Source: Cupriavidus campinensis | GTDB taxonomy: Bacteria > Pseudomonadota > Gammaproteobacteria > Burkholderiales > Burkholderiaceae | Direction: 5' to 3' | DNA: 64,000 bases | Assembly: GCF_905397395.1 (NCBI RefSeq) | Contig: NZ_CAJPVH010000018.1 | Coordinates: 1 to 64,000 of the forward strand | In this document: positions 33,417 through 44,149 of the stretch, one piece after another | Position numbering within the stretch: position 1 is the stretch's first letter | How the letters are laid out: the number at the start of each line of letters is the position of its first letter | Notes under the pieces: model-generated | What the model was told of the DNA's origin: nothing | The model's database searches: none | Seen by the model: only the letters and a program-made list of their open reading frames with translations | Position numbers and translations under genes: made by a program

Positions 33417-34124
33417 TCAGGCGGCGGCCCGCAGCGGCAGGCCAAGCCGCGCGGCGGCATTGCGAAGATGGGCGGCAGCGGCCAGCCGGGCGGCCTCGGG
33501 GTCCGCCGCGCGGATCGCCTCGAAGATCGCCACGTGCTCGCCATGCACCTGCTCGGGCAGCCCCGGCTGCCGCTGGGAATTGCCGCGCGCGGTGCGCACG
33601 GCGTGGTGCAGCTGCAGGTTCAGGTACTGGAGCAGGTCCTGGTAGTACTTGTTGTGGGTGGCGGCGGCCACGGCCACGTGGAACTGGGTGTCGGATTCGG
33701 CACCCCGGTCGATGTCGTGCAACTGGGCGGCAAGGGTACCGAGCAGGTCGGCCATGCGCTGGAGATCGTCGTCGGTCCGGCGCCGCGCGGCCATCGCGGC
33801 GGCGGCGCTTTCCAGGTCCAGACGCAGTTCGTAGATCGCCGCCAGATCGGCGGCATCGGCGCCGGCCTGGCCGGAGAGCCGGAACCCGGCATCGCTGACG
33901 CGCGCGCGCACGGTGCTGCCCAGCCCCTGACGGCTCTCGATCATCCCTTGCGAGCGCAGGTGCTCGGTCACCTCCCGGATCACGGCGGTGCTGACGCCGT
34001 AGCGCTCGGCCAGCTGCTTGCCGGTGGGCAGGCGGGCGCCAACCGGATACACGCCATCGGCAATCTCGGCGCGGAGCTGCTGGATGACGCGTTCGGTGAG
34101 GGTGATGGGGCGGGTTGTCTGCAT
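33417..34124 (-). CDS. GntR-family regulator, FadR subfamily
   Basis: A 235-residue regulator with an N-terminal GntR winged helix (about 10-75: VIQQLRAEIADGVYPVGARLPTGKQLAERYGVSTAVIREVTEHLRSQG) and a C-terminal all-helical FCD ligand domain (about 90-220), with the metal-binding pattern of Asp and three His (HVAVAAATHN, HAVRTARGN, GEHVAIFEAI). FCD domains sense small carboxylates. It is the first gene of a two-gene operon with the FAD-linked hydroxyacid dehydrogenase, so it probably responds to that enzyme's substrate. Confidence 0.9.
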   Translation of the reverse strand: MQTTRPITLTERVIQQLRAEIADGVYPVGARLPTGKQLAERYGVSTAVIREVTEHLRSQGMIESRQGLGSTVRARVSDAGFRLSGQAGADAADLAAIYELRLDLESAAAAMAARRRTDDDLQRMADLLGTLAAQLHDIDRGAESDTQFHVAVAAATHNKYYQDLLQYLNLQLHHAVRTARGNSQRQPGLPEQVHGEHVAIFEAIRAADPEAARLAAAAHLRNAAARLGLPLRAAA

Positions 34125-34190
34125 GGGGTGAGACGTTACACTTTTATGGTTATATGAAAACTAGGGGTAAACGTTAGGTTTTGGGTCTTT

Positions 34191-34233
34191 GCGGGGTTGG
34201 CTTTTGTTCGCAACGCACAATAGCCAACACCGC
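34191..34233 (-). terminator. Long inverted repeat right after the ccm operon
   Basis: GCGG-g-GTTGGCT (34191-34202) and AGCCAAC-a-CCGC (34222-34233) form an 11-bp stem with one mismatch and a 19-base loop, directly abutting the stop of the last ccm gene. There is no T-run on the minus strand, so Rho-assisted termination or 3'-end protection is more likely than a simple intrinsic terminator. Confidence 0.5.
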
Positions 34234-35247
34234 TTACTTCAACGCCCCCCGAGCCGCCTCCAAATTCCCCCTGACCCTCCGAGCCGTCTCAGATTCCGCC
34301 GGCAGCAACCGATAAAGCCGCTCCCAATACCCAATCGCCTCCGCCAACGCCCCCCGCTCAGCCGCATCTGTCCCCGCCAGCGCCAGCGCCTTCGGCTCAT
34401 CCCCATCCAGCGCCAGTGCCGCGCGCACCTGCTCCATTGGCGCGCCCTCCAGTTGCCCCCCAGCCGCGCTGGCCAGCGCATCGGCATAGTCGGCCCGCAG
34501 CGCCGCCGCATCCGGCACCAGCGCCACGGCCTTCGCGTAGGCCGCCGCCGCGTCGTCAAACCGTTCCAGCGCCGTATAAGACCTCGCCAGCATGTACCAG
34601 CCGTTGGCATCGCCCGGCTCCTGCCGCAGGCGCAGGGCCAGCCGGGACACCATGGCGTCGATTTGCTGCATGTCTACGGTGTGCCCATCGCCAGCCGGCA
34701 GCGTGGCCGGCGTGCAGGCCCAGGCTGCGCGGACCATGCCGGGGTTGCCGAGGTGGAGGTAGAGCAGCATCGCCCCGCCCGGCAGCAGGGCCAGCGAGGC
34801 GGCGACTACCCAGCGGGACCGCCCCGGTGGCGCAACTAGATCAGCCAATTCCGGCGGATCGGTGCGAGGACGAAACACGGCCCGATGCCGCCGCCTCGCC
34901 CGCACCACGACCACGGCGGTGCCGAGTACCAGCAGGGCCGGCCCGAACCACAGCAGCCACGTCAAGGGCCGCACCGGCGGGTCGTAGAGCACGAAGTCGC
35001 CATAGCGCTGCACGAGGAAGTCCTTCACGGCGGTCTCACTCGCGCCACCGCGCAGTTGTTCGCGGATCTGGCTGCGCAGGTCCACCGCGAGGTCGGCGTT
35101 GGAATCGGCCAGCGTCTGGTTCTGGCAGACCACGCAGCGTAGCTGTTCCGCCAGCGCATGCACGCGGGCGTCCAGTTTGGCGGCATCGTCGGCGCCGTGG
35201 GCGGCGCACGCCATCCAGAGCAGGCAGGCGAGCGCCAATCTACGCAT
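34234..35247 (-). CDS. ccmH: CcmH-CcmI fusion protein (cytochrome c maturation)
   Basis: A 337-residue fusion. Residues 1-125 are CcmH: a cleavable signal peptide, the thiol motif LRCVVCQNQTLADSNADLA that reduces the apocytochrome CXXCH disulfide, and a membrane helix. Residues about 145-335 are CcmI-like: a second membrane helix, then a TPR region (NGWYMLARSYTALERFDDAAAAYAKAVAL and following) that holds apocytochrome c for haem attachment. In E. coli a related fusion exists, while many bacteria keep two genes. It is the last gene of the nap-ccm run and overlaps ccmG by 8 bases. Confidence 0.9.
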   Translation of the reverse strand: MRRLALACLLWMACAAHGADDAAKLDARVHALAEQLRCVVCQNQTLADSNADLAVDLRSQIREQLRGGASETAVKDFLVQRYGDFVLYDPPVRPLTWLLWFGPALLVLGTAVVVVRARRRHRAVFRPRTDPPELADLVAPPGRSRWVVAASLALLPGGAMLLYLHLGNPGMVRAAWACTPATLPAGDGHTVDMQQIDAMVSRLALRLRQEPGDANGWYMLARSYTALERFDDAAAAYAKAVALVPDAAALRADYADALASAAGGQLEGAPMEQVRAALALDGDEPKALALAGTDAAERGALAEAIGYWERLYRLLPAESETARRVRGNLEAARGALK

Positions 35248-35779
35248 GGCCGGGCTCCCGTTCCAGCGTGCGCAGCAGCGGCAGGATCTTCTGCTCCAGC
35301 ACCTGCGGCGTCACCGGCCCCACCTGCCGGTAGCGCACCACCCCGGCACGGTCGATGACATAGGTTTCCGGCACGCCATACACGCCCAGGTCGATGCCGG
35401 CCTTGCCATCCGCGTCCACCAGCGACGCCACGTACGGATCGCCCATGCGCCGCAGCCAGTCGCGCGCGGCGTCGGGCTGGTCCTTGTAGTTCAGGCCGAC
35501 CAGCGGCACCTCGGACTTGCCTGCGAAGTCGGTCAGCACCGGATGTTCGACGCGGCACGCCGTGCACCAGGACGCCCACACGTTCAGCATCCACACCTTG
35601 CCCTTGAGATCGGATGTGGCGCGTACTTCACTGGAAGCTTTCAGCAGCGGCAACCGCAACGCCGGGGCGGGCTTGCCGACCATCGCCGATGGCAGTTCGC
35701 GCGGATCATGCCGCAGCCCGGCAGCCAGCGCGGCGGCCAGGGCCAGGAAGACGGCGAGAGGGAGGAGGAAGCGCGTCAT
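35240..35779 (-). CDS. ccmG: Thiol:disulfide interchange protein CcmG/DsbE
   Basis: A 179-residue periplasmic thioredoxin anchored by an N-terminal membrane helix (residues about 5-22). The active site is WASWCTAC near residue 67 and the cis-Pro loop is YGVPETYVID. CcmG passes reducing power from CcdA/DsbD to CcmH or to apocytochrome c. The ATG at 35779 overlaps the ccmF stop by 4 bases. Confidence 0.93.
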   Translation of the reverse strand: MTRFLLPLAVFLALAAALAAGLRHDPRELPSAMVGKPAPALRLPLLKASSEVRATSDLKGKVWMLNVWASWCTACRVEHPVLTDFAGKSEVPLVGLNYKDQPDAARDWLRRMGDPYVASLVDADGKAGIDLGVYGVPETYVIDRAGVVRYRQVGPVTPQVLEQKILPLLRTLEREPGHA

Positions 35780-37785
35780 CGCAGCGGCTCCCGGGTGGTG
35801 GCCAGCGGCACGGCGGGGCGCGGGGTCGGGAGCGCGGCCTCCGTCACCACCTCCACCGTCCGCCGCCGGTAACGCCGGTCGCAAGCCGCCAGCACGCCGC
35901 CGAGCGCCATCAGCACGCAGCCGCCCCAGATCCATCCGACAAACGGCTTCACGTGGAGCCGCACCGCCCACTGGCCGTCGGCCACCTGTTCGCCTATCGC
36001 CACGTAGAGGTCGCGGGTAAAGCCATTGTCGATGGCGGCCTCGGTGGTCGGCATGTCCTGGCTGCGGTAGACGCGCCGTTCCGGCGCCAGCGTGGCCACC
36101 GTCCGCCCGTCGCGGCTGGCCACCAGCGTGGCGCGGAACGCCGCGTAGTTGGGGCCGCGCACCGGCGCCACGCCCTCGAAGCGGAACGCATAGCCGCCCA
36201 CGCTGACCACCTCGCCGGCCCGCATCGGCAGTTCGCGCAGGCTTTCCTGGCTTTTCACCAGCGTTACCCCGGCGATAAACACGCCCACGCCGACATGCGC
36301 GAGCAGCATCCCGTAATACCCGGCCGGCAACTGCCGCAGGGCCGCCCAGCCGCGATGACGCAGCCGGCTGGCGAGGCTGGTCAGCCCGCTGGCCACGCAC
36401 CAGGTGGCCAGCCACAGCCCGAGCCCGGTCAGCGCGGAGCCGTTGCGCAGCATCGCCAGCAGCGCCAGGGCCACCAGCAGGCTGCCGATGGCGGCCCAGC
36501 GCAGCCGCGCGGCCAGGTCGGGCAGGGCGGCGTGGCGCCAGCGCACCAGCGGGGCCACGCCCATCAGCAGCACGGCCGGCGCCATCAGCGGCACGAAGAC
36601 CTGTTCGAAGTAAGCCGGCCCCACCGAGATCTTGCCGAGGCCGAGCACGTCCAGCAGCAGCGGATAAAGCGTGCCGAGCAGCACCGTGGCCGCCGCCACG
36701 GCCAGCAGCACGTTGTTGGCCAGCAGGAAGGATTCCCGCGACACCGCCGCAAACGCCGCGCGCACCGACACGCGCGGCGCGCGCCAGGCATAGAGCGCCA
36801 GCGCGCCGCCCGTGATGGCGCCGAGCAGGGCGAGGATGAACACGCCGCGCGTCGGGTCCACGGCGAAGGCATGCACGGACGTCAGCACCCCCGAGCGGAC
36901 CAGGAAGGTGCCGAGCAGGCTCAGCGAGAACGTGAAGATGGCCAGCAGCGCGGTCCACGCGCGGAAGGCGCCGCGTTTCTCGGTGACGGCCAGCGAGTGC
37001 ATCAGCGCCGTGCCGGCGAGCCAGGGCATCAGCGAGGCATTCTCCACGGGGTCCCAGAACCACCAGCCGCCCCAGCCCAGTTCGTAGTAGGCCCAGGCGC
37101 TGCCGAGCAGGATGCCGAGGGTCAGGAAGCTCCACGCCAGCGTGGTCCACGGCCGCGCCCAGCGCGCCCAGGCGGCGTCCAGCCGCCCGCCCAGCAGCGC
37201 AGCCACGGCGAAGGCGAAGACCACGGCAAAGCCCACATAGCCCATATAGAGCTGGGGCGGATGGAACACCATGCCGGGGTCCTGCAGCAGCGGGTTCAGG
37301 TCGCGCCCCTCCATGGCCGGCGGCAGCAGGCGGATGAACGGGTTGGAGGCGAACAGCAGGAACAGCAGGAAGCCCACGCTGATGGCGCCCAGCACACCGA
37401 TCACGCGGGCCCGCAGCGCCGGCGGCAGGCCGCGGCTGAAGCGCGCCACGGCCAGCGTCCAGAGCGCCAGCATCAGCGTCCACAGCAGCATCGAGCCCTC
37501 GTGCCCGCCCCAGACCGCCGCCGCGCGATAGATCGCCGGCAGCGCGGTATTCGAGTTGGCCGCCACGTAGCGCACGCTGAAGTCGTTGTCGAGGAAGGCC
37601 AGGGTCAGCGCGCCATAGGCCGCCAGCACCAGCAGCGCCTGGGCCACGGCGGCGGGGCGGGCCACGGCCATCAGCGTGGCGTCGCCGCCCGGACCCCGCG
37701 CGGCGCCGGCAATCGGCAGCACCGCCTGCATCACGGCAACGAACAGCGCGAGGATCAGGGCGAAGTGGCCGAGTTCGACGATCAT
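35776..37785 (-). CDS. ccmF: Haem lyase subunit CcmF
   Basis: A 669-residue integral membrane protein with about 14-15 hydrophobic segments, the core of the cytochrome c synthetase that joins haem from CcmE to apocytochrome c. The tryptophan-rich haem-handling signature is [25 protein letters not shown] near residue 235, and the flanking histidines are conserved ([11 protein letters not shown] near 93). It overlaps ccmE and ccmG by 4 bases at either end. Confidence 0.95.
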   Translation of the reverse strand: MIVELGHFALILALFVAVMQAVLPIAGAARGPGGDATLMAVARPAAVAQALLVLAAYGALTLAFLDNDFSVRYVAANSNTALPAIYRAAAVWGGHEGSMLLWTLMLALWTLAVARFSRGLPPALRARVIGVLGAISVGFLLFLLFASNPFIRLLPPAMEGRDLNPLLQDPGMVFHPPQLYMGYVGFAVVFAFAVAALLGGRLDAAWARWARPWTTLAWSFLTLGILLGSAWAYYELGWGGWWFWDPVENASLMPWLAGTALMHSLAVTEKRGAFRAWTALLAIFTFSLSLLGTFLVRSGVLTSVHAFAVDPTRGVFILALLGAITGGALALYAWRAPRVSVRAAFAAVSRESFLLANNVLLAVAAATVLLGTLYPLLLDVLGLGKISVGPAYFEQVFVPLMAPAVLLMGVAPLVRWRHAALPDLAARLRWAAIGSLLVALALLAMLRNGSALTGLGLWLATWCVASGLTSLASRLRHRGWAALRQLPAGYYGMLLAHVGVGVFIAGVTLVKSQESLRELPMRAGEVVSVGGYAFRFEGVAPVRGPNYAAFRATLVASRDGRTVATLAPERRVYRSQDMPTTEAAIDNGFTRDLYVAIGEQVADGQWAVRLHVKPFVGWIWGGCVLMALGGVLAACDRRYRRRTVEVVTEAALPTPRPAVPLATTREPLR

Positions 37786-38243
37786 CGTGGCGTGGCCTCC
37801 GGGGTGCGTGCCCTGGTCTGGGCGGCCTGCTTCAGGGCCTCGGCGGCCTCGGGCGGCATGTAGTTCTCGTCGTGCTTGGCCAGCACTTCGGTGGCCTGGA
37901 ACACGCCGTCGCGTAGCTGGCCACGCGCCACCACGCCCTTGCCTTCGCGGAACAGGTCCGGCAGCAGGCCGCGATAGACCACCGGCACCTGCCGCACGGT
38001 GTCCGTGACGATAAAGCGGATGGTCATGCCGTCGCCCTCGCGGCGCAGCGAGCCGGTCTCGACCAGCCCCCCCAGCCGGAACGCGCGCCCGGCCGGGGCT
38101 TCCTGCGCGGCCACCTGCGTCGGGCTGAAAAAGAAGACGAGGTTGCCCCGGAAGGCGTTGAGCACGAGCGCCGTGGCCACGCCGGCGCAGGCCAGCGCGG
38201 CCAGCAGCCAGCCGAGGCGACGGCGCCGCGTTGTCGTTGTCAT
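37782..38243 (-). CDS. ccmE: Haem chaperone CcmE
   Basis: A 153-residue periplasmic haem chaperone with one N-terminal membrane anchor (residues about 10-28). The OB-fold body ends in [13 protein letters not shown], whose His binds haem covalently and whose Tyr is an axial ligand. The tail is Ala/Thr-rich. Its ATG at 38243 overlaps the ccmD stop (ATGA). Confidence 0.94.
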   Translation of the reverse strand: MTTTTRRRRLGWLLAALACAGVATALVLNAFRGNLVFFFSPTQVAAQEAPAGRAFRLGGLVETGSLRREGDGMTIRFIVTDTVRQVPVVYRGLLPDLFREGKGVVARGQLRDGVFQATEVLAKHDENYMPPEAAEALKQAAQTRARTPEATPR

Positions 38244-38392
38244 GCGCGGTGATCGTCGCCAGCCGCCAGCCGCCGCGCGGCCCGCGCGCGCCGGGCCAGC
38301 AGCATCATTTCCAGCCCCAGCGCGGCAAACGCCACCCCGAAGGCGCCGGCCACATAGCCCAGATGGGGCGAAGACAGCAGCAGGTTCAGCAT
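38240..38392 (-). CDS. ccmD: Haem exporter protein CcmD (small membrane protein)
   Basis: A 50-residue single-span membrane protein that I translated directly: it starts [20 protein letters not shown] and ends in a basic, cytosolic tail ([20 protein letters not shown]). CcmD holds the CcmABC complex and releases haem-loaded CcmE. It lies 18 bases after the ccmC stop and overlaps ccmE by 4 bases, exactly where ccmD is found in other ccm operons. Confidence 0.88.
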   Translation of the reverse strand: MLNLLLSSPHLGYVAGAFGVAFAALGLEMMLLARRARAARRLAAGDDHRA

Positions 38393-38410
38393 GATCGGCT
38401 CCGGTTCTCG

Positions 38411-39172
38411 CTACGCCAGCCGTGGCTCGGCGCGCTCGCGCAGGATGCAGCGCACGCGCACCAGCGCCACGGCAATCGTGTACATCCAGCAGGCCAGCGT
38501 CATCAGCAGCATGCCGGCCAGCATGGTGTGCGCCATGGACGGCGCGGCAGTCAGGCTCACCGACGCGCCCTGGTGCAGCGTGTTCCACCACTGCACCGAG
38601 AAATAGATGATGGGAATGTTCACCACGCCGACCAGCGCCAGCACCGCGCAGGCACGTTCGGCGCGGCGCGGGTCGTCGATGGCGTTCTCCAGCGCGAGGA
38701 AGCCGAGGTAGAGGAACAGCAGGATCAGTTCGGAGGTCAGCCGGGCGTCCCAGACCCACCACGTGCCCCAGGTCGGCTGGCCCCACAGCGCGCCAGTCCA
38801 GAGCGCGATAAAGGTGAACAGCGCGCCGGTGGGCGCCAGCGCGGAGGCCATCATCGACGAGAGCCGCGTGCGCAGCACCAGCGCCAGCGCGCAGTAGCCG
38901 GCCATCACCAGGTAGATGAACATCGACATCCACGCCGCCGGCACGTGGATGAAGATGATGCGGTAGACCTCGCCCTGCTGGGCGTCCGTGGGCGCCACGC
39001 CGAAGCCGACATACAGCCCGGCGATCAGACACAGCGCTGCGGCCATGGCGAACCACGGCGCCAGCCGCCGGGCCAGCGGGTCGAAGCGGGCCGGGGAGGC
39101 GTAGGCCAGCCAGCGCGACCGGGAGGGCTGGGCCAGTCTGGCGGAGCGGGGCAGGTCGGCCGAGGATCCCAT
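38411..39172 (-). CDS. ccmC: Haem transporter/handling protein CcmC
   Basis: A 253-residue membrane protein with six helices that loads haem onto CcmE. The tryptophan-rich haem motif is [21 protein letters not shown] near residue 120, flanked by the conserved histidines in [12 protein letters not shown] and [11 protein letters not shown] place the start at ATG 39172, 4 bases after the ccmB stop; the N-terminal 25 residues are polar and somewhat longer than usual. Confidence 0.93.
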   Translation of the reverse strand: MGSSADLPRSARLAQPSRSRWLAYASPARFDPLARRLAPWFAMAAALCLIAGLYVGFGVAPTDAQQGEVYRIIFIHVPAAWMSMFIYLVMAGYCALALVLRTRLSSMMASALAPTGALFTFIALWTGALWGQPTWGTWWVWDARLTSELILLFLYLGFLALENAIDDPRRAERACAVLALVGVVNIPIIYFSVQWWNTLHQGASVSLTAAPSMAHTMLAGMLLMTLACWMYTIAVALVRVRCILRERAEPRLA

Positions 39173-39176
39173 CGTC

Positions 39177-39842
39177 TCACTCCATGGCAATGCGCAGGCC
39201 GGCAGCGGCGGCCGGCGGACACAGGCACAGCGCCAGCGCCAGGCAGGCGCCCAGCAGCGACAACTGCGGCATGACGTCGAGCCCTGCATCCGCCGCCGCG
39301 CCGGCCCCGGCGCCAAAGACCAGCACCGGCACGCAGAGCGGCAGGACGAGGATGCACAGCAGCACCGCGCCGCCGCGCACGCCCAGCGTCAGCGCCGCGC
39401 CCACCGCGCCGATCAGGCTCAACACCGGCGTGCCGATCAGCAGCGACGCCGCCAGCATCCACGTCGCCCCGGCCGGCAGCGAATACTGCTGGGCCAGCAC
39501 CGGCGTCAGCAGCAGCAGCGGCAGGCCGCTGGTCAGCCAGTGCGCGCAGATCTTGGCCAGCACCAGCAGCGCCAGCGGCGCCGGGGACAGCAGCATCTGC
39601 TCCAGGCTGCCTTCGGCATGGTCGGCGGCGAACAGGCGCGAGAGCGACAGCATCGACGCCAGCAGCGCCGTCACCCACAGGATGCCGGGGGCCAGCGCGC
39701 GCAACTGCTGCGGATCGGGGCCGATGGCGAGCGGAAACAGGCTGGCGGCGATGACGAAGAAGACCAGCGTGGCGACGAGGCCGTCGCGCCGGCGCCAGGC
39801 CAGTTTCAGGTCATGGACGAGCGTGGCGCCGAAGGCATGCAT
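39177..39842 (-). CDS. ccmB: Haem exporter permease CcmB
   Basis: A 221-residue six-helix permease of the CcmAB haem-release complex. It begins with the family pattern HDLKLAWRRRDGLVATLVFFVIAASLFPLAIGP and carries the conserved FAADHAEGSLEQMLLSP cytosolic loop near residue 72. It overlaps ccmA by one base. Confidence 0.93.
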   Translation of the reverse strand: MHAFGATLVHDLKLAWRRRDGLVATLVFFVIAASLFPLAIGPDPQQLRALAPGILWVTALLASMLSLSRLFAADHAEGSLEQMLLSPAPLALLVLAKICAHWLTSGLPLLLLTPVLAQQYSLPAGATWMLAASLLIGTPVLSLIGAVGAALTLGVRGGAVLLCILVLPLCVPVLVFGAGAGAAADAGLDVMPQLSLLGACLALALCLCPPAAAAGLRIAME

Positions 39843-40477
39843 CAGGCGGTGCCCTCCAGCGCGAGCCCGCGCAGGCTGCCGCGCGCCGTTGCCAGTGGCA
39901 GCGCCAAGGGGCCATGCAGGGCGATCACGGCCATGCCGCCGGCGTCCAGATGGGCATCGAGGCGGGTGCGGAAGTGGTCGGCGGCGGGGGCGTCTAGCGC
40001 CGCCAGCGGCTCATCCAGCAGCCACAGCGGGCGGGGCGTGAGGGCCAGCCGTGCCAGCGCGATGCGCCGCCGCTGGCCCTGGGAGAGCGTGCGCAGCCGC
40101 GCATCGGCCATCCGCGCGAGCCCCGCATCGGCCAGCGCCGTCCGCGCCGCCTCCGGCGTGACCCGGTGCCCGGCAAGCCGCGCCGCGTAGACCAGTTGCT
40201 CGATGGCGCTCATGTCGGCATCGAGCCCGTTGTGGTGGCCGAGGTAGGCCACCGAACGCCCATAGTCCGGATCGCCGCCGCGCACGGGCCGGCCTTGCCA
40301 GGTCACGGCGCCGGCCAGCGGCACCAGCAGCCCGGCCAGCACCCGCAGCAGCGTGGACTTGCCGCTGCCGTTGGGCCCGGTCAGGGCGATGGCCTGCCCG
40401 GGCGCCAGGTCGAGGTCGATGCCACGGAATACGGCGCGGCCGGCGCGGGCAAAGGCGAGCTGGTGGGCCGCGAGCAT
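39842..40477 (-). CDS. ccmA: Haem exporter ATPase CcmA
   Basis: A 211-residue ABC ATPase. Walker A is GPNGSGKST, the signature is the CcmA-typical LSQGQRRRIALARL, Walker B is LWLLDEPLAALD, and the switch His follows in VIALHGPL. Together with CcmBCD it uses ATP to release holo-CcmE. It is first of the ccm genes, 62 bases after napC, with no obvious terminator between them. Confidence 0.94.
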   Translation of the reverse strand: MLAAHQLAFARAGRAVFRGIDLDLAPGQAIALTGPNGSGKSTLLRVLAGLLVPLAGAVTWQGRPVRGGDPDYGRSVAYLGHHNGLDADMSAIEQLVYAARLAGHRVTPEAARTALADAGLARMADARLRTLSQGQRRRIALARLALTPRPLWLLDEPLAALDAPAADHFRTRLDAHLDAGGMAVIALHGPLALPLATARGSLRGLALEGTA

Positions 40478-40540
40478 GGGGCGGGCCTCAGCCGGAACGG
40501 GGTCGGGCGCGGGAACGGGAACGGCAGGGCGCGGCGTGGG

Positions 40541-41131
40541 TCATTCGCTGCCCTCGGCCTTGGAGACATCGGGCAGCCGGTGCGCAATGCCCTTGTGGCA
40601 GTCGATGCAGGTCCGCTCCTTGTTGGCGAGGTAGGTGGAGTGCATGGTCTGGGCGCGCGGGCTCTGCCGGGTGAAGTCCATCGACTGGTAGTCATGGCAG
40701 TTGCGGCATTCGAGCGAGTCATTGGCCTTGAAGCGTGCCCACTCGTGCTGGGCCAGTTCCAGCCGGTGGGACTGGAACTTCTCGCGGGTGTCGATGGTGC
40801 CGAAGATCTTGGCCCAGACCTCCTTCGACGCCTGCATCTTGCGGGCCATCTTGTCGGTCCAGTTGTGCGGCACGTGGCAGTCCGAGCACTTGGCGCGCAC
40901 GCCGCTGCGGTTGGTGAAGTGGATGGTGCCCTGCAGCTCCTGGTACACGTTGTCGCGCATCTCGTGGCAGCCGGTGCAGAACTTCTCGGTATTGGTGAAC
41001 TCCAGCGCCGTGTTGAACGCGCCCCAGAACACCACGCCGGCAATGAAGCCGCCCAGCGTCAGGAAGCCGAGGCTGAAATACGCGCTGGGGCGGTTGATGG
41101 TGCGCCAGTATCGTTTGAGCAGGTCGAGCAT
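40541..41131 (-). CDS. napC: Tetrahaem cytochrome c quinol dehydrogenase NapC
   Basis: A 196-residue NapC/NirT-type cytochrome anchored by an N-terminal membrane helix (about 18-38). Four CXXCH haem sites are visible: CTGCH, CSDCH, CRNCH and CIDCH. NapC takes electrons from membrane quinol and hands them to periplasmic NapB. It needs the Ccm proteins encoded next door for haem attachment. Confidence 0.95.
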   Translation of the reverse strand: MLDLLKRYWRTINRPSAYFSLGFLTLGGFIAGVVFWGAFNTALEFTNTEKFCTGCHEMRDNVYQELQGTIHFTNRSGVRAKCSDCHVPHNWTDKMARKMQASKEVWAKIFGTIDTREKFQSHRLELAQHEWARFKANDSLECRNCHDYQSMDFTRQSPRAQTMHSTYLANKERTCIDCHKGIAHRLPDVSKAEGSE

Positions 41132-41150
41132 CGCGCTAGTCCGCCAGGTC

Positions 41151-41642
41151 TTATTTCTTGGCTGCAGTGCCCTTGGGCGCCGCCGGTTTCTTCAGCATGG
41201 TCTCCACGTCCGTGAACGTGTTGCCGACCAGCGGCTTGGCGTCGGCCTGCGGCACGTGGCACTGGGTGCAGAAGTAGCGCCGGGGCGAGACATCGGCCAG
41301 GACGTTGTTGTTCCGGTCCATATAGTGCGTGATACTCACTGGAATGGCCTGGGTCTCCTCGGTGCGGGTGCGCGCGTGGCAGAACATGCAGCGGTTGTAG
41401 TCCTTGTCGAGCTGGTAGCCGTCGATCTTGTGCGGGATGGTCGGCGGCTGCATGGTGTAGTTGCGGTTGCGGCGCACGTCCTTGTTCTCGGTGGGATAGA
41501 GCAGGGGCGGCTTGGACTCGCTGCCGATGGGCGTGGGGCCGCGCATGGCATCGGTGAGCCCGCGCCCCTCGGACTGGGCCTGGGCGCCGGCCAGGACGAA
41601 ATGGCTGGCGAGGATCCAACCCATCCAGACTGTTGATCGCAT
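41151..41642 (-). CDS. napB: Dihaem cytochrome c NapB, nitrate reductase small subunit
   Basis: A 163-residue periplasmic cytochrome with a Sec signal peptide (cleaved after GAQAQ, about residue 23) and two haem sites, CMFCH and CTQCH. NapB relays electrons from NapC to NapA. The central [20 protein letters not shown] is characteristic of the family. The C-terminus is a short Lys/Pro/Ala tail. Confidence 0.94.
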   Translation of the reverse strand: MRSTVWMGWILASHFVLAGAQAQSEGRGLTDAMRGPTPIGSESKPPLLYPTENKDVRRNRNYTMQPPTIPHKIDGYQLDKDYNRCMFCHARTRTEETQAIPVSITHYMDRNNNVLADVSPRRYFCTQCHVPQADAKPLVGNTFTDVETMLKKPAAPKGTAAKK

Positions 41643-41653
41643 GGCGTGGCCCC

Positions 41654-44149
41654 CTATACCTTCACGATCTTGACCGCGCACTTCTTGAAGTCGGTCTGGA
41701 GCGAGATTGGGCAGGTGGCGTCCAGCGTCACCTTGTTGATCAGCTGGCTGGCGTCGAACCACGGCACGAAGACCAGCCCGCGCGGCGGCTGGTCGCGCCC
41801 GCGCGTCTCGATCCGGGAGCGCATGCGCCCGCGCCGGGACACCACCTCCACCTCCACGCCGCGCCGCAGCCCCATCGCCCTGGCATCCTCGGGATGCATG
41901 AACACCACGGCGTTCGGGAAGGCGCGGTACAGCTCCGGCACGCGGCGGGTCATCGAGCCGGAATGCCAGTGCTCCAGCACCCGGCCCGTGGCCAGCCAGA
42001 ACGGGTATTCCTTGTCCGGCGACTCGGCGGCGGGCTCGTAGGGCAGGGCGAAGATGACCGCGCGGCCATCCGGGTTGCCGTAGAACTGGAAGCCGGTGCC
42101 GGCCTTTACATAAGGGTCGCTGCCCTCGCGGTAGCGCCACAGGGTCTCCTTGCCGTTGACCACGGGCCAGCGCAGGCCGCGCGCCTCGTGGTAGGCATCG
42201 AACGGGGCCAGGTCGTGGCCGTGGCCCCGGCCGAAGCTCGCATATTCTTCAAAAAGTCCTTTCTGGATGTAGAACCCGAACGCCTTGGCCTCATCGTTGT
42301 GATAGGCCGGGTTGACTTCCTTGAGCGGGAACTTGTCCACCTGGCCGTTGCGGTAGAGCACATCGAACAGCGTCTTGCCCTTGACCTCCGGCATCTTGGC
42401 GATCAGGTCCGCCGGCCAGACTTCCTCGATCTTGAAGCGCTTGGAGAACTCCACCAGCTGCCACAGGTCCGAGCGGGCCTCGCCGGGGGCATCGACCAGT
42501 TGATGCCAGAACTGGGTGCGCCGCTCGGCGTTGCCGTAGGCGCCTTCCTTCTCCACCCACATGGCGGCGGGCAGGATCAGGTCCGCCGCGAGCGCGGTCA
42601 CGGTGGGGTAGGCGTCCGAGACCACGATGAAGTTCTCCGGGTTCCGGTAGCCCGGCAGCCCTTCCTCCATCAGGTTGGCCGCCGCCTGCATGTTGTTGTT
42701 CACCTGCACCCAGTACGCGTTGAGCTTGGCGTCCTTGAGCATGCGGTTCTGCAGCACGGCGTGGTAGCCGGGCTTCTCGGGGATGGTGCCAGCCGGGATC
42801 TTCCAGATCCGTTCGGCGGTCTCGCGGTGCTTGGGGTTGGCCACCAGCATGTCCGCCGGCAACCGGTGCGAGAACGTGCCCACCTCGCGCGCGGTGCCGC
42901 AGGCCGAGGGCTGGCCGGTCAGCGAGAACGGGCTGTTGCCCGGCGTGGCGATCTTGCCGGTCAGCAGGTGGATGTTGTAGACCATGTTGTTGGCCCAGCT
43001 GCCGCGCGTGTGCTGGTTGAAGCCCATGGTCCAGAACGACACCACCTTGATGTTGGGGTCGGCGTAGAGGGCGGCCAGCTGTTCGAGCTTGTCGCGCGGC
43101 ACGCCGGAGAGCTTGCTGACGGTGGCTACGTCGTACTTCGCCACGAACCTGGCGAAATCGTCGAACGAGATCGGCGTGGCGGCGTTGGGGTCCGCCGCGT
43201 TCTTGGCCTTCTTCTGCAGCGGGTGGTCCGGGCGCAGCCCGTAGCCGATGTCGGTCACGCCCTGCTTGAACACCGTGTGCTTGTTGACGAAGTCCTTGTT
43301 CACCTTGTTGTTGGTGATGATGTAGTGGGCGATGTAGTTCAGGATCGCCAGGTCGGTCTGCGGCGTGAAGATGATCGGCAGGTCGGCCAGTTCATAGGAG
43401 CGGTGGGTGAAGGTGGACAGCACCGCCACGCGGGTCTTGGGCGCGGAGAGGCGGCGGTCCGTTACCCGGGTCCACAGGATCGGGTGCATCTCGGCCATGT
43501 TCGAGCCCCAGAGCACGAAGGCGTCGGCCACTTCGATGTCGTCGTAGCAGCCCATCGGCTCGTCCATGCCGAAGGTGCGCATGAAGCCGGCCACGGCGGA
43601 GGCCATGCAGTGCCGGGCGTTCGGGTCGATATTGTTGGTGCGGAAGCCGGCCTTCATCAGCTTGGAGGCCGCGTAGCCCTCCCAGATCGTCCACTGGCCC
43701 GAGCCGAACATGCCGACCGCCGTGGGGCCTTTCTCCTTCAGCACGCGCTTGAACTGGGCCGCCATCACGTCGAACGCCTTGTCCCAGCTCACCGGCTGGA
43801 ACTCGCCATTCTTGTCGTACTGGCCGTTCTTCATGCGCAGCAGCGGCTTGGTCAGCCGGTCCTGCCCGTACATGATCTTGGAGAGGAAGTAGCCCTTCAC
43901 GCAGTTCAGGCCCTTGTTGACCTCGCACAGCGGGTCGCCCTGGGTGGCCACCACCTTGTTTTCCTTGACCGCCACGGTCACGCCGCAGCCGGTGCCGCAG
44001 AAGCGGCAGGGCGCCTTGTCCCATTTCAGGCGGGTCAGGTCGCTGTCCGTGACGAAGTTGGCCGCGTCCGCGCCCAGCGGAATGCCGCCCACCGAGGCGG
44101 TGGCGGCCACGGCGGTCTGCTTAATAAAGTCCCGGCGAGTGACTTTCAT
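41654..44149 (-). CDS. napA: Periplasmic nitrate reductase catalytic subunit NapA
   Basis: An 831-residue molybdoenzyme that reduces nitrate to nitrite in the periplasm. A twin-arginine signal (VTRRDFIKQ) directs folded export. One [4Fe-4S] cluster is bound by Cys48, Cys51, Cys55 and Cys83, and the molybdenum ligand is Cys181 in NARHCMAS. The bis-MGD binding regions follow through to the C-terminal [23 protein letters not shown]. Length matches the family. I use ATG 44149, which opens the Tat signal; an ATG 10 codons upstream is unlikely. The start overlaps the end of napD. Confidence 0.96.
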   Translation of the reverse strand: MKVTRRDFIKQTAVAATASVGGIPLGADAANFVTDSDLTRLKWDKAPCRFCGTGCGVTVAVKENKVVATQGDPLCEVNKGLNCVKGYFLSKIMYGQDRLTKPLLRMKNGQYDKNGEFQPVSWDKAFDVMAAQFKRVLKEKGPTAVGMFGSGQWTIWEGYAASKLMKAGFRTNNIDPNARHCMASAVAGFMRTFGMDEPMGCYDDIEVADAFVLWGSNMAEMHPILWTRVTDRRLSAPKTRVAVLSTFTHRSYELADLPIIFTPQTDLAILNYIAHYIITNNKVNKDFVNKHTVFKQGVTDIGYGLRPDHPLQKKAKNAADPNAATPISFDDFARFVAKYDVATVSKLSGVPRDKLEQLAALYADPNIKVVSFWTMGFNQHTRGSWANNMVYNIHLLTGKIATPGNSPFSLTGQPSACGTAREVGTFSHRLPADMLVANPKHRETAERIWKIPAGTIPEKPGYHAVLQNRMLKDAKLNAYWVQVNNNMQAAANLMEEGLPGYRNPENFIVVSDAYPTVTALAADLILPAAMWVEKEGAYGNAERRTQFWHQLVDAPGEARSDLWQLVEFSKRFKIEEVWPADLIAKMPEVKGKTLFDVLYRNGQVDKFPLKEVNPAYHNDEAKAFGFYIQKGLFEEYASFGRGHGHDLAPFDAYHEARGLRWPVVNGKETLWRYREGSDPYVKAGTGFQFYGNPDGRAVIFALPYEPAAESPDKEYPFWLATGRVLEHWHSGSMTRRVPELYRAFPNAVVFMHPEDARAMGLRRGVEVEVVSRRGRMRSRIETRGRDQPPRGLVFVPWFDASQLINKVTLDATCPISLQTDFKKCAVKIVKV